64,000 nucleotides of DNA from Microbacterium sp. TPD7012. Lineage in GTDB: Bacteria > Actinomycetota > Actinomycetes > Actinomycetales > Microbacteriaceae. Positions 53,644 through 62,157 of the stretch are shown piece after piece; within the stretch, counting starts at the first letter, position 1, and each line of letters starts with the position of its first letter. Made by a program: the position numbers and the translations under genes. A model generated the notes under the pieces. That model made no database searches, was not told where the DNA came from, and saw only the letters and a list, made by a program, of their open reading frames with translations. The stretch is taken from the NCBI RefSeq assembly GCF_003075395.1, contig NZ_QDFV01000002.1:784772-848771 (forward strand), written 5' to 3'.

Positions 53644-54620
53644 CCGTCGAGGCGGAGCGTGCGGCGCAGCCAGCTCTCGCGGGCGTCGTCCGCCGCCTTC
53701 GACACGGCGGCATCGGGGGAGAACCCGGAGAAGCCGTGATATCCGCCTGCCCAGACGTGCAGCTCGGCCTGACCGCCGGTCGCCCAGATGCGCAGGGCGT
53801 AGTCCACCGCCTCGTCGCGGAAGGTCTCGGCGGCGCCCACCTCGATGAACGCCGGCGCGAGGCCGGCGAGATCCGTCGCTCGTGCCGGTGCGGTGTACGG
53901 CGAGACCGCGTCGGTGAACCGCTCGGTCCCGGCGATCGCATCCCAGGCGGTGTCGTTGTTGTTGCGGTCCCACGCGCCGAAGCCGTCGTACTGACGACTC
54001 GAGACGGTCTGGTTGCGGTCGTCGAGCATGGGGCAGCCGAGGAGCTGTCCGGCCAGTCGTGGCCCTCCTCTGTCGCGGGCGATCAGCGCCACGGCAGCTG
54101 ACAGCCCTCCGCCCGCGCTCACGCCGGACGCGATGATCCGGTCCGGGTCGATGCCGAGCTCCTCGGCATGGGCGACCATCCACTCCAGCGCCGCATAGCA
54201 GTCCTCGGCCTGCGCGGGGCCCGGATGCTCCGGGGCGAGGCGGTACTCGACGGCGATGCCGACCACGCCGTGTCGCTCTGCGAGATCGATCAGCTCGCCC
54301 GTGCCGAAGAACCTCGTCCCGAGGACCATGCCGCCGCCGTGGATCGAGAGCACCGCCGGGGCGGGGGCGGTCGCTGCTCTGCGCGGTCGCACGATCGTGA
54401 TCTCGATGTCCGGCGCTCCCGGCGGCCCCGGGATGACGCGGTCCTCCCAGCTCACGGCCCGGCCCTCGACCTGCACGGACATCGGCGGGATGATCGTGGC
54501 GAAGTGGTCGCGGTTCGCGTGGATGGTGTCGGCGCGCAGCGGGATGATCTCGACGAGACTCACGAATGCCTCGAGTCCCGCGACGAGCTCGGGATCGTAG
54601 GGGACAGGGGGCAGGCTCAT
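53640..54620 (-). CDS. Alpha/beta hydrolase, HSL-family esterase 1
   Basis: 326 residues. Oxyanion motif LSIHGGGMVLG, nucleophile elbow GVSAGGG, acid Asp in the FRDEAVDYALRIW region and His in GGYHGFSG. Hormone-sensitive-lipase-type esterases hydrolyse short-chain esters or aryl esters. It is about half identical to esterase 2 directly upstream (shared AGQLL-CPM-D and TVSSRQYDG), so the pair arose by tandem duplication. It overlaps its neighbours by 4 nt on both sides. Confidence 0.9.
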   Translation of the reverse strand: MSLPPVPYDPELVAGLEAFVSLVEIIPLRADTIHANRDHFATIIPPMSVQVEGRAVSWEDRVIPGPPGAPDIEITIVRPRRAATAPAPAVLSIHGGGMVLGTRFFGTGELIDLAERHGVVGIAVEYRLAPEHPGPAQAEDCYAALEWMVAHAEELGIDPDRIIASGVSAGGGLSAAVALIARDRGGPRLAGQLLGCPMLDDRNQTVSSRQYDGFGAWDRNNNDTAWDAIAGTERFTDAVSPYTAPARATDLAGLAPAFIEVGAAETFRDEAVDYALRIWATGGQAELHVWAGGYHGFSGFSPDAAVSKAADDARESWLRRTLRLDG

Positions 54621-55621
54621 CGTCCGCTGCTCCACGTGCGGCGCAGCCAGGAGGCGCGGGCGGCGAGCGCGGCGCGGGAGATCTCGGCATCCGGCATGTA
54701 CATGTCGAAGCCGTGCGCGCCTCCGCCCCACACATGGAGCTCGGCCTGGCCGCCCGTCGCCCAGAGGCGCAGGGCGTACTCGGTGTCCTCATCGCGGAAC
54801 GCCTCCGCTTCGCCGACCTCGATGAAGGCCGGAGGGAGGTTCGACACGTCGGTCGCGCGGCTGGCGGCCGCGTAGGCCGGAGCCTCCGCGCTGAAGGCGA
54901 GCTCCTCGCCGAGCACGCACGACCAGGCGAGCAGGTTCATCTCGCGCTGCCACGTGCCGATGCCGTCGTACTGCCGGCTCGAGACCGTGGTGTTGGTGTT
55001 GTCGATCATGGGGCAGAGCAGCAGCTGGCCCGCCATGACCGGCCCCTGCCGGTCGCGTGCCATGAGGGCGACGGCGGCGGTGAGGCCACCACCCGCACTC
55101 CCGCCGCCGACGATGATGCGGTCGGGGTCCACGCCGAGTGCGGCGGCGTTCTCATGCAGCCAGACGAATCCGGCGTAGCAGTCCTCCACCCCTGCCGGGA
55201 ACGGATGCTCGGGCGCGAGGCGGTACTCGACGTTGACGGCGACCACCCTGTGCTCGGCGACGATGTCGACGACCCGCGCGGTCTCCCACGAGCGGTGGCC
55301 GACGATCATGCCGCCGCCGTGGATGTTGAGGAAAGCGGGGAGGACCTCGCCGATGCTGCCGCGGGGACGGAAGATCGTGATCTCCACGTCCGGGGAGCCG
55401 GCCCGGCCGGGGATGACCCGATCCTCCCAGTCGATGTCGCGACCGGAGATCACCGAGTCGTTGTCGGGGAACATCCGATCCGTTCCTTCGCGAGGGAGCG
55501 TCGCGCGTGTGAGAGCGGGCTGCGGGTTCCGAGCGAGCTCGTCGAGCACGGCCTGCACCTCGGGGTCGAAGGGCACCGGTGTCACGGTCGGTCGGCCGGC
55601 GGCTGTGGCGGTGGCGGTCAT
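54617..55621 (-). CDS. Alpha/beta hydrolase, HSL-family esterase 2
   Basis: 334 residues. Oxyanion motif LNIHGGGMIVG, nucleophile elbow GGGSAGGG, acid in FRDEDTEYALRLW and His in GGGAHGFDM. It is the upstream member of the tandem esterase pair. The start at 55621 lies 48 nt after the aldo/keto reductase-like gene. The natural ester is unknown. Confidence 0.9.
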   Translation of the reverse strand: MTATATAAGRPTVTPVPFDPEVQAVLDELARNPQPALTRATLPREGTDRMFPDNDSVISGRDIDWEDRVIPGRAGSPDVEITIFRPRGSIGEVLPAFLNIHGGGMIVGHRSWETARVVDIVAEHRVVAVNVEYRLAPEHPFPAGVEDCYAGFVWLHENAAALGVDPDRIIVGGGSAGGGLTAAVALMARDRQGPVMAGQLLLCPMIDNTNTTVSSRQYDGIGTWQREMNLLAWSCVLGEELAFSAEAPAYAAASRATDVSNLPPAFIEVGEAEAFRDEDTEYALRLWATGGQAELHVWGGGAHGFDMYMPDAEISRAALAARASWLRRTWSSGR

Positions 55622-55669
55622 GGTCTCTTTCCTTCGTGGGTGTTCGCTGTGCGTGTCGAAGCGCGGGGG

Positions 55670-56641
55670 TCAGGGTCCTTCGGGCGAGACCACGTCGCGG
55701 TCCGCCCAGAACGGTTCGACGAGACGGCGCAGCTCGGCCGCCCCAATGCGGTCGACGAGGGCGGCGGCGTCGAGGTTCGCGCGCAGCTGCTCGACGCTCG
55801 ATGCCCCGAACAGCGTGGTGGTGAGCGCCGGATGGGTCAGGGTGAAGGCGATGCCCAGCTGCGCCGGCGAGACGTCGAGAGACGCCGCCGCTGCGGTGAA
55901 TGCGGGGACGTCGTCGATGATCCGCTCGCGGATGTCGCCGGGGTCGCGGCCGATCTGCCGGTCGCCGGCGATCTTGCCCGCCAGCACACCGCCCTCGAGA
56001 CAGTCGGATGCCTGCAGCGCGAGGCCCTGCTCCCACAGGCGGGCGAACGGCTCCCCATCGGGGATCGAACGCCGCGATACGCTGTATTTGAGCTGAGCGA
56101 TCTGGGGACCCGCGACCCCTTCGGCCGCCGCGATGTCGATCAGCTGCTGGATGCTCGCTGCGGACCAGTTGTTCACGCCCCAGGCGCGGATGAGCCCGGC
56201 ATCCGTCAATCCGGCGAGGTCGAGAACGAGATCGCGCAGATCGAGGTCGTCGCGACGGAGGTCGCCGAGGATCACGAGGTCGGCGTGCTCCACGCCGACG
56301 CGCATCAGCGCGTTCTCGAGCTGTGGGCGGAATCCCTCGGCCCCGAACGACTCGAGCCACAGCTTCGACGACAGCAGCCACTCGTCCCGGCGGAGCCCCG
56401 CTGCGCGGACCATGCCTGCGAAGATGACGTCGGTGAACACCGGCGGCATGCCCGGCGCGGAGTACACGCCCACATCGAACAGGTTGATGCCCCGGTCGAC
56501 GGCCTCACGGAGCATCGCGACCGCGTCGGCGAAGTCCATCCGGTCGTAGGTGTGCCAGGAGCCGAGCGAGAGCAGCGAGGCGTCGATGCCGCTGCGGCCG
56601 ATCTCGCGGCGAGCGAGGGGAGTGGTCACGGTGGTCCTCAC
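55670..56641 (-). CDS. Aldo/keto reductase-like protein lacking the catalytic His
   Basis: 323 residues of TIM-barrel AKR fold. Asp56 (GINLFDVGVY), Tyr60 and Lys93 (LLSSKLW) of the catalytic tetrad are present, but the fourth position, normally His in a DLxxLH segment, is Gly126 (DLVILGD). The divergent paralogue at 58604 has the same change. The AKR-type C-terminus includes LFGASSVEQLRANL for the cofactor phosphate/adenine. It may be a reduced-activity or altered-specificity enzyme, or a binding protein. It overlaps the alcohol dehydrogenase by 4 nt. Confidence 0.85.
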   Translation of the reverse strand: MRTTVTTPLARREIGRSGIDASLLSLGSWHTYDRMDFADAVAMLREAVDRGINLFDVGVYSAPGMPPVFTDVIFAGMVRAAGLRRDEWLLSSKLWLESFGAEGFRPQLENALMRVGVEHADLVILGDLRRDDLDLRDLVLDLAGLTDAGLIRAWGVNNWSAASIQQLIDIAAAEGVAGPQIAQLKYSVSRRSIPDGEPFARLWEQGLALQASDCLEGGVLAGKIAGDRQIGRDPGDIRERIIDDVPAFTAAAASLDVSPAQLGIAFTLTHPALTTTLFGASSVEQLRANLDAAALVDRIGAAELRRLVEPFWADRDVVSPEGP

Positions 56642-57738
56642 AGTCTCGGGTCGATGACGGCCTTGACCTCATCGAGGTGGTGCATGTTCGCGATCTTCGC
56701 GGAGGCATCGGCCAGTCCGACGGGTGCGCTGAACAGGTCGTCCCAGGGGAAGCGGCCGGCGAAGGCGGTGAAGAAGTCGATCGCGCGGGCGTAGTCGGAG
56801 ATGTCGCCGTTGAGGGAGCCGACCACGGTGAGCTCCTTGCCCATGATCGTGCTGAGCGGGAAGCCGTCGCCGGTCGGGCCGGTCGAGCCGACGATCACGA
56901 CCGTGCCGCGCTGGGCGGCCATGCCGATCGCGTCGGGGCCGACGCTCGGAGCGCCGGCGAAGTCGAAGACGTGGTCGGCGCCGCGACCGTCGGTCAGCTC
57001 CATGACCTGCTCGATGACCGGTCCCTCGCGGAAGTCGACGACGGCATCCGCTCCGAACCGCGCGGCGAGTTCGAGACGCGCGGCCGGCGCGCCCACCGTG
57101 ATCACCTCGCCGGCGCCGGCGATCCTGGCGACCGCGGTGGCGAAGATGCCGAGAGCACCGGAGCCCTGCACCACGACCGTCGAACCGGGGCGGATGCGTC
57201 CGCCGCGCTCGAAGGATCGGAGGACGGTCTTCGCGGCGCATCCCGCCATCGAGGCCCAGGTGTCCTTGACCGATGCCGGCAGCAGGAGCTTGGCCGCGCC
57301 CCGAGTGATGTACGCGTACTCGGCGAGACCGGCGGTGGCGAAGGGGTGCACGTCCGCGCGCTGCAGGAAGCCGTAGCCGCGGCGGGAGCACGCGACGGGC
57401 TCGCGCAGCACGACGCAGCCGTGGCATTCGCCGCAGGTCGATTCGGACCAGCCGATGCGGTCGCCGGGGGCGAGCGGGCGGCCCAGGGCGTCTCTCGTCT
57501 CCGGGCCGGCGGCGACGATCTCGCCGACCATCTCGTGACCGAGCACCATCGGGAGCATGCCGGGGAAGGTCATCCGTCCCTCCCAGATCTCGATGTCCGT
57601 GCCGCAGAGTGTGGTGCACGCGATGCGGACGAGAGCGGCGCCCGGCTCGATCTCGGTCGGCAGGGGAAGATCCTGCAGGGTGAGCGGCTCGTGGTGCGCG
57701 GTGAGCACGGCCGCGCGCGTGGTGGTGGGGATCGTCAT
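56638..57738 (-). CDS. Zinc-dependent alcohol dehydrogenase (MDR family)
   Basis: 366 residues. The catalytic zinc ligands are in TLCGTDIEIW and LGHEMVGEI. The structural zinc site has four Cys in STCGECHGCVVLREPVACSR. The nucleotide-binding motif is VVQGSGALGIF. It oxidises an alcohol or sugar alcohol with NAD(P). It follows the SDR by 30 nt and overlaps the AKR-like gene, so the three redox proteins probably act in sequence. Substrate unknown. Confidence 0.9.
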   Translation of the reverse strand: MTIPTTTRAAVLTAHHEPLTLQDLPLPTEIEPGAALVRIACTTLCGTDIEIWEGRMTFPGMLPMVLGHEMVGEIVAAGPETRDALGRPLAPGDRIGWSESTCGECHGCVVLREPVACSRRGYGFLQRADVHPFATAGLAEYAYITRGAAKLLLPASVKDTWASMAGCAAKTVLRSFERGGRIRPGSTVVVQGSGALGIFATAVARIAGAGEVITVGAPAARLELAARFGADAVVDFREGPVIEQVMELTDGRGADHVFDFAGAPSVGPDAIGMAAQRGTVVIVGSTGPTGDGFPLSTIMGKELTVVGSLNGDISDYARAIDFFTAFAGRFPWDDLFSAPVGLADASAKIANMHHLDEVKAVIDPRL

Positions 57739-57768
57739 GATGTCCTGTCCGGTGAGGGCGAAGTCGGT

Positions 57769-58503
57769 TCAGACCAGGAGCTGTCCGCCGTCGACGGCGA
57801 CGGAGACCCCGGTGATGTGGCTGGCGGCGTCGCTCGCGAGGAACAGGACGAGCGGGGTGATCTGGTCGACCTCGGCGATCCTGCCGAGCGGGATGCGCGA
57901 CTCCCAGGCGGCGCGGGCCTGCGGTTCGTCGGCGAACGCGGCGGTCAGGGGAGTGAGGACGGGGCCGGGGGCGACGGCGTTCACTCGGACGCCGGAGGTG
58001 GCGAGCTCGATCGCTGCCGTACGCGTGAGGGCGTCGACCGCGGCCTTCGTCGCCTCGTAGTGGCCGAGGCCCGGTGTGGGCTGCCGCGCGCCGATCGATG
58101 AGATGTTCACGATGCTGCCGCGACCGGCCTCGGCGAGGAGGGCTCCGAAGACCCTCAGCATGAGGAAGGTGCCGCGCACGTTGACGCGGAGCGCGGCGTC
58201 GACCACGTCGACGGGAACCTCCTGCAGGGTGCCTCCGCCGGCGACGATCCCCGCGTTGTTCACGAGCACGTCGAGTCCGCCGGCCGCGACGATCCGCTCG
58301 GCGGCGGCGAGGACGGATGCTTCGTCGCCGATGTCGAGCGTGAGAGCGGTCGCGCCGATCGCGGTTGCGGCTTCGGCGGCGGCATCCGCGTTCACGTCTC
58401 CGATGAAGACGGTGGCGCCCGCGGCGCGGTACGCGGCCGCGATGCCGCGACCGAGCCCGGAGGCGCCTCCGGTGACCAGGATGCGGCGGGGGGATTCGGT
58501 CAT
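57769..58503 (-). CDS. Short-chain dehydrogenase/reductase
   Basis: 244 residues. Cofactor motif LVTGGASGLGRGIAAAY, NNAGIVAGGG, catalytic Ser in IVNISSIG, and Tyr-x3-Lys as YEATKAAVD. VNAVAPGPVLTPL and ITGVSVAVDGGQ close the fold. I chose the ATG at 58503; the open frame continues upstream through the divergent promoter and has no support. First gene of the SDR-ADH-AKR-esterase-esterase-MFS run. Confidence 0.88.
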   Translation of the reverse strand: MTESPRRILVTGGASGLGRGIAAAYRAAGATVFIGDVNADAAAEAATAIGATALTLDIGDEASVLAAAERIVAAGGLDVLVNNAGIVAGGGTLQEVPVDVVDAALRVNVRGTFLMLRVFGALLAEAGRGSIVNISSIGARQPTPGLGHYEATKAAVDALTRTAAIELATSGVRVNAVAPGPVLTPLTAAFADEPQARAAWESRIPLGRIAEVDQITPLVLFLASDAASHITGVSVAVDGGQLLV

Positions 58504-58548
58504 GTTCGTCCTCACTGACGGTGTCGCGACGGGGGTGTCTCCGTTATA

Positions 58549-58564
58549 TTCTACAAACATAGAA
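58549..58564. promoter_or_regulatory. Operator-like inverted repeat in the SDR/AKR divergent gap
   Basis: TTCTA-N6-TAGAA in an AT-rich pocket of an otherwise GC-rich region. It lies between the divergent SDR and AKR-like genes and could control both. Confidence 0.5.
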
Positions 58565-58603
58565 AAACACAACCCCGCGTTCGCGCGTCCCGAAGGAGTC
58601 GTC

Positions 58604-59566
58604 ATGCCCGATCAGACATATGCCCGGAGGCCGCTGCGCCCGGGCGGCGCACCGGTGCCGCCGCTCGCGCTCGGGTCCTGGAACACGTGGGACCGCATGT
58701 CGCAGGACGATGCGGTCTCGCTGATCCGTCGGGCCGTCGACCTCGATGCCGGATTCTTCGATGTCGCCTTCTACAACATGGGTCCGCACGCGGAGAACTC
58801 GAGGACGGACATCCTCTTCGGGGAGGCGCTCCGCAGGAGCGGGGTGGACCGCTCCGAGATCGTGCTGTGCGGAAAGCTCTGGCTGTGGGACTGGCCGAAC
58901 CAGGGCTTCCGGGCGCAGATCGTCGAGTCGCTCCGCCGCGCCGGCCTCGATCGTTTCGACACGCTCGTCGTGGGTGACTACATCGACGCGCCCGACCTGC
59001 CGCGCCTGGTCGCCGACGTGGACGAGCTGATCGACGAAGGGCTCGTCGGCTCCTGGGGCATCAACAACTGGCGCATCGAGCACACGCGAGCGGCCCTGGC
59101 CGAGGCTGCGACCCAGGGGGTCGCCGGTCCTGTGTTCGCGCAGCTGAAATACGGCATCGCCCGGCGCTCGATGGCGGAGGGGCAGGCGTACGGGCCGCTG
59201 TTCGCGGACGGCACGCTGACCCTGCAGGCGTCCGACGTGTTCGAGGGCGGCATCCTCGCCACGGGTCGCGCGCCGCAGCGCAAGATCGGCGCGGACGTCG
59301 GAGGCATCCGGGAGCGGATCTCCGAGATCTACCCGGAGGTCGAGCGGGTCGCTGGAGAGTTCGGTGTCTCTCCCGCCGCCCTCGGCATCGCGTTCTGTCT
59401 GGCGAATCCCGCGACGTCCAACGTGCTGTTCGGCGCGTCACGGGTCGCGCAGCTCGAGCAGAACCACGCGGCGCTGGCGCTGGCCCGCGATCACGGCGCG
59501 GAGGTCCGGGCCGCGCTCGCCGGATGCTGGGTCGACCGGGAGGTGAGGGCCGACGGTGTGTGGTGA
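58604..59566 (+). CDS. Aldo/keto reductase-like protein lacking the catalytic His (paralogue)
   Basis: 320 residues. Asp53 (GFFDVAFY), Tyr57 and Lys91 (LCGKLWLW) match the AKR tetrad, but the His position is Gly124 (LVVGDYIDA). It is clearly related to the protein at 55670 (shared ALGSW-TWDRM start, WGINNW and LFGAS--EQL). The ATG has CGAAGGAG upstream. It is divergent from the SDR-led operon and likely belongs to the same pathway. Activity needs testing; no cognate substrate is evident. Confidence 0.85.
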   Translation: MPDQTYARRPLRPGGAPVPPLALGSWNTWDRMSQDDAVSLIRRAVDLDAGFFDVAFYNMGPHAENSRTDILFGEALRRSGVDRSEIVLCGKLWLWDWPNQGFRAQIVESLRRAGLDRFDTLVVGDYIDAPDLPRLVADVDELIDEGLVGSWGINNWRIEHTRAALAEAATQGVAGPVFAQLKYGIARRSMAEGQAYGPLFADGTLTLQASDVFEGGILATGRAPQRKIGADVGGIRERISEIYPEVERVAGEFGVSPAALGIAFCLANPATSNVLFGASRVAQLEQNHAALALARDHGAEVRAALAGCWVDREVRADGVW

Positions 59567-59603
59567 CCCGGCGGCGGACGTCGCGCGGGTCGGCCGGCCT
59601 GCG

Positions 59604-59927
59604 TCAGTGGGCGCCGCCGAATTCGATGAGAGCCACCCCGACCGCGATCAGGGCGACCCCGATCGCCATCATGGCGGAGAAGTGATCCTTGAAGATGACG
59701 CGACCGAGCACCGCGGTGAGGGCCACGCCGGCGGCGGCCCAGACGCCGTAGGCCACGCCCACCGGCATCCCCATCGCGAGGATCGCGCCGAGCAGGGTGA
59801 ATGCGGCGAGGTAGCCCACGACGATCACGGGGATCCAGCGCTTGCGACGCAGTCCCTCTGATGCGCGCAGGCTCAGAGTCGCGGTGACCTCGCTCGCGAT
59901 CGCGAGGGCGAGCAGCAGCCAGGTCAT
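59604..59927 (-). CDS. SMR-family multidrug exporter subunit
   Basis: 107 residues, four predicted helices. The conserved Glu of helix 1 is in ALAIASEVTATLSLRAS, and the SMR GMPVGVAYGVWAAAGVALTA segment is present. Small multidrug resistance proteins export cationic compounds or guanidinium by proton exchange. It overlaps the upstream SMR gene by 4 nt, so the two products probably form a heteromeric pump. Confidence 0.9.
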   Translation of the reverse strand: MTWLLLALAIASEVTATLSLRASEGLRRKRWIPVIVVGYLAAFTLLGAILAMGMPVGVAYGVWAAAGVALTAVLGRVIFKDHFSAMMAIGVALIAVGVALIEFGGAH

Positions 59928-60292
59928 GACGCCGCCCCTGCGCCGTCGCGTGCGTGGGATCCGAGCTCGACCAGCAGCACTCCGACCACGATCACCCCGA
60001 CGCCGACGATCTGCACCGGGCCGAGCAGCTCGCCGAACAGAACCGTTCCGAGGACCGCGGTGAGCACCACGCCGATCGCCGACCAGATCCCGTAGGCGAC
60101 GCCGACCGGCATCCCGCGATCCAGCACGATCGACAGCAGCCAGAGCGAGCCGCTGTAGCCGATGGCCACCAGGATGAGCCAGAGCGGATGCGTGAAGCCC
60201 TCAGCTGCGCGCAGGGCGAGTGTGGCCGACACTTCGAGGGCGATGGCGACCAGCAGCGGCGGCCAGGCCGAACCGCGGGGGTGAGGGGTCAT
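59924..60292 (-). CDS. SMR-family multidrug exporter subunit, partner
   Basis: 122 residues, four predicted helices. The membrane Glu is in VAIALEVSATLALRAAEG and the SMR segment is DRGMPVGVAYGIWSAIGV. It has N- and C-terminal extensions relative to the single-gene EmrE type, as often seen in paired SMRs. I chose the ATG at 60292 with GAAAGGCG upstream; an upstream opening to 60430 has no ribosome site. Confidence 0.88.
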   Translation of the reverse strand: MTPHPRGSAWPPLLVAIALEVSATLALRAAEGFTHPLWLILVAIGYSGSLWLLSIVLDRGMPVGVAYGIWSAIGVVLTAVLGTVLFGELLGPVQIVGVGVIVVGVLLVELGSHARDGAGAAS

Positions 60293-60594
60293 CGTGCGCC
60301 TTTCGTGGAGCGTCCGAGGGGGGAGAACGTGGCCGGAGCTCGGGGGATTCCCGCGGGGCGTGCGGGGGTGTCTGCGGATGCCTAGGTCCGTGGTGGTCGG
60401 CTGAGGTGGCCATCGGGTGTCCGTCGCCACTTGATGGGAGAGCCGTCGGTCGCGAACGGTCCGTCACGAGGCTCGACTCGGATGGGCTCAGTCGGCGTTG
60501 GGGCGTTATTCAAGGCTTTCACGATATACCGATAGGCCAATATGTAATCGAACATAGCTTCGAATCTTGAGTGGACGCGCGGTAGAATCGGGGT
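60293..60594. other. 302-nt intergenic region with an AT-rich segment
   Basis: The divergent gap between the SMR pair and the DUF222/HNH gene. The last ~90 nt (about 60505-60594) are much lower in GC than the surroundings, with TATACC, AATATGTAATCG and TTCGAA elements. It ends with TAGAAT and 6 nt before the HNH start. The remainder shows no clear feature. Confidence 0.5.
60583..60594 (+). promoter_or_regulatory. Predicted leaderless -10 of the DUF222/HNH gene
   Basis: TAGAAT (60583-60588) then 6 nt to the ATG at 60595, with no ribosome-binding site. Confidence 0.55.
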
Positions 60595-61935
60595 ATGTCG
60601 AAGCTCACCGGATTGCATCAGGCGGTCGCCCGTCTCGATGTGGCGTGGGCGGGCGCGGATGACGCGATGGGGTTGTCGCGGGAGCAGCTCATCGCCGTGA
60701 ACGACGCTCTCGGGGCGCTGCAGCGATGCGCCGATGCTGTGCACGCCGACATCGCCGCCGGGATCGCTCACGAGTCGCGGCGGGAGTTAGGGGCGGGGAG
60801 TCTGGCGAAGGAGCACGGCTTCCGGACGGCGGCGAAGTTGATCGCCGCGACCACCGGAATCTCGTCGGGTGATGCGTCGCGGTTGGTGGCGGTGGGGGAG
60901 GCGACCGCACCCCGCACAGACCTGTTGGGGGCACGGTTGCCCGCCCGGTACGAGGTGTTGCGGGCAGCGTTGGCTGCTGGGGTCATTGGTGTGGCGGCCG
61001 CGGGGCTGATCATCGCGTTGTTGGACCGGTGCCGCGTCGTGGCGGGGACGGAACGGATCCTCGAGGCGGAGACGCTGCTGACGGAGCGTGCGGTCGGGTT
61101 GGGGTTGGATGAGCTGCGGAAGCTGATCACTCGGGCTGAGGCCTGGTTGGATCCCGATGGTGTGCAGCCGAAGGAGGATGAGAGGCGGGCGAAGCGGTCG
61201 CTGAAGATCTTCGAACGCGATGGGATGGTGCACCTCAGTGCGGTGCTCGATGCGGAGACCGCTGCACCGGTGGTGACCGCGATCCGCGGGTTCGTGTCGG
61301 CGGCGTTCGCTGCCCGGAAGGATGCCCCCGATGCGGAGGCGGTGGATGCGGATCGCCGCACAGTGGCGATGATTCAGGCCGATGCCCTCGCCGCGTTCTG
61401 CGCGCACATCCTGGGATGCGAATCGCGGATGCCGCTTGCCGGGGCGACCGTGATCGTCCGGCTCACCCTGGATGATCTGCAGTCCGGGGCCGGATCAGCG
61501 ACCGTGGACGGACTCGACCAGCCCGTAGGGGTGGGGGCGGCGCGGCGGATGGCTGCCGGGCGCGGAGTCATCCCGTGGGTCATGGGCGGGCGCAGCGAGA
61601 TTCTCGACTGGGGTCGGGAGAAACGCCTCTTCACCCGGGCGCAACGCCTGGCGCTCGTGGAACGGGATGGCGGGTGTGCGATGTGCGGGCTGCCGCCCGA
61701 GATGACGAAAGCCCACCACATCCGCTGGTGGCAACGTGATCACGGGCCCACCGATCTCGCCAACGGAGTGCTGCTGTGCGAGACGTGTCATCACCGCATC
61801 CACGACAACGGATGGGACATCCACATCGACGGCACGGGTATCGCGGCCCGGGTCTGGTTCACACCGCCCCGGTGCGTCGATCCCGCCCGCACACCCCGCC
61901 TCGGCGGCCGCGCACGGTTCGACATCGCCGCCTGA
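60595..61935 (+). CDS. DUF222 (13E12-type) HNH endonuclease-domain protein
   Basis: 446 residues. The N-terminal ~300 residues form DUF222, typical of the actinobacterial 13E12/REP family. The C-terminal HNH domain has CAMCGLPPEMTKAHHIRWW, then GVLLCETCHHRIHDNGW, with the two CxxC pairs and HH. These genes are present in many copies in Microbacterium-like genomes; their role is not settled and they are not shown to be mobile. Codon use is slightly less GC-rich than its neighbours (more TTG, GAT). The start is leaderless by motif. Confidence 0.9.
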   Translation: MSKLTGLHQAVARLDVAWAGADDAMGLSREQLIAVNDALGALQRCADAVHADIAAGIAHESRRELGAGSLAKEHGFRTAAKLIAATTGISSGDASRLVAVGEATAPRTDLLGARLPARYEVLRAALAAGVIGVAAAGLIIALLDRCRVVAGTERILEAETLLTERAVGLGLDELRKLITRAEAWLDPDGVQPKEDERRAKRSLKIFERDGMVHLSAVLDAETAAPVVTAIRGFVSAAFAARKDAPDAEAVDADRRTVAMIQADALAAFCAHILGCESRMPLAGATVIVRLTLDDLQSGAGSATVDGLDQPVGVGAARRMAAGRGVIPWVMGGRSEILDWGREKRLFTRAQRLALVERDGGCAMCGLPPEMTKAHHIRWWQRDHGPTDLANGVLLCETCHHRIHDNGWDIHIDGTGIAARVWFTPPRCVDPARTPRLGGRARFDIAA

Positions 61936-62033
61936 GCAGCGCCAGACCCGTCCTCGCCGACGAGTCCTGCGCGCTCTGACAAGCCGGGTGCGTCGGGAGG
62001 CATGATCGCTGGGTCGTCGGGCGAAGATCGCTG

Positions 62034-62061
62034 TTGCGCTCTTTTTCCACGCATGTAGACT
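62034..62061 (+). promoter_or_regulatory. Predicted promoter of the peptide-type binding protein gene
   Basis: TTGCGC (62034-62039), a 16-nt spacer and TAGACT (62056-62061), giving a ~90-nt leader before the ATG at 62158. The 222-nt gap (61936-62157) shows nothing else definite. Confidence 0.5.
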
Positions 62062-62157
62062 AACCAGCACGACACATCGAAGTGGCGTCGGATCCGGCTC
62101 TCCGGCCAGCGGCTCTTCGAACCTTCTTCACCCTCCCTGCATCCGAGAGAAGGAACC

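Noticed and set aside
60595..61935. DUF222/HNH gene as a homing endonuclease or mobile element
   Set aside because: No intein, intron or flanking repeats are visible, and the 13E12-type family is a common resident multi-copy family in actinobacteria.
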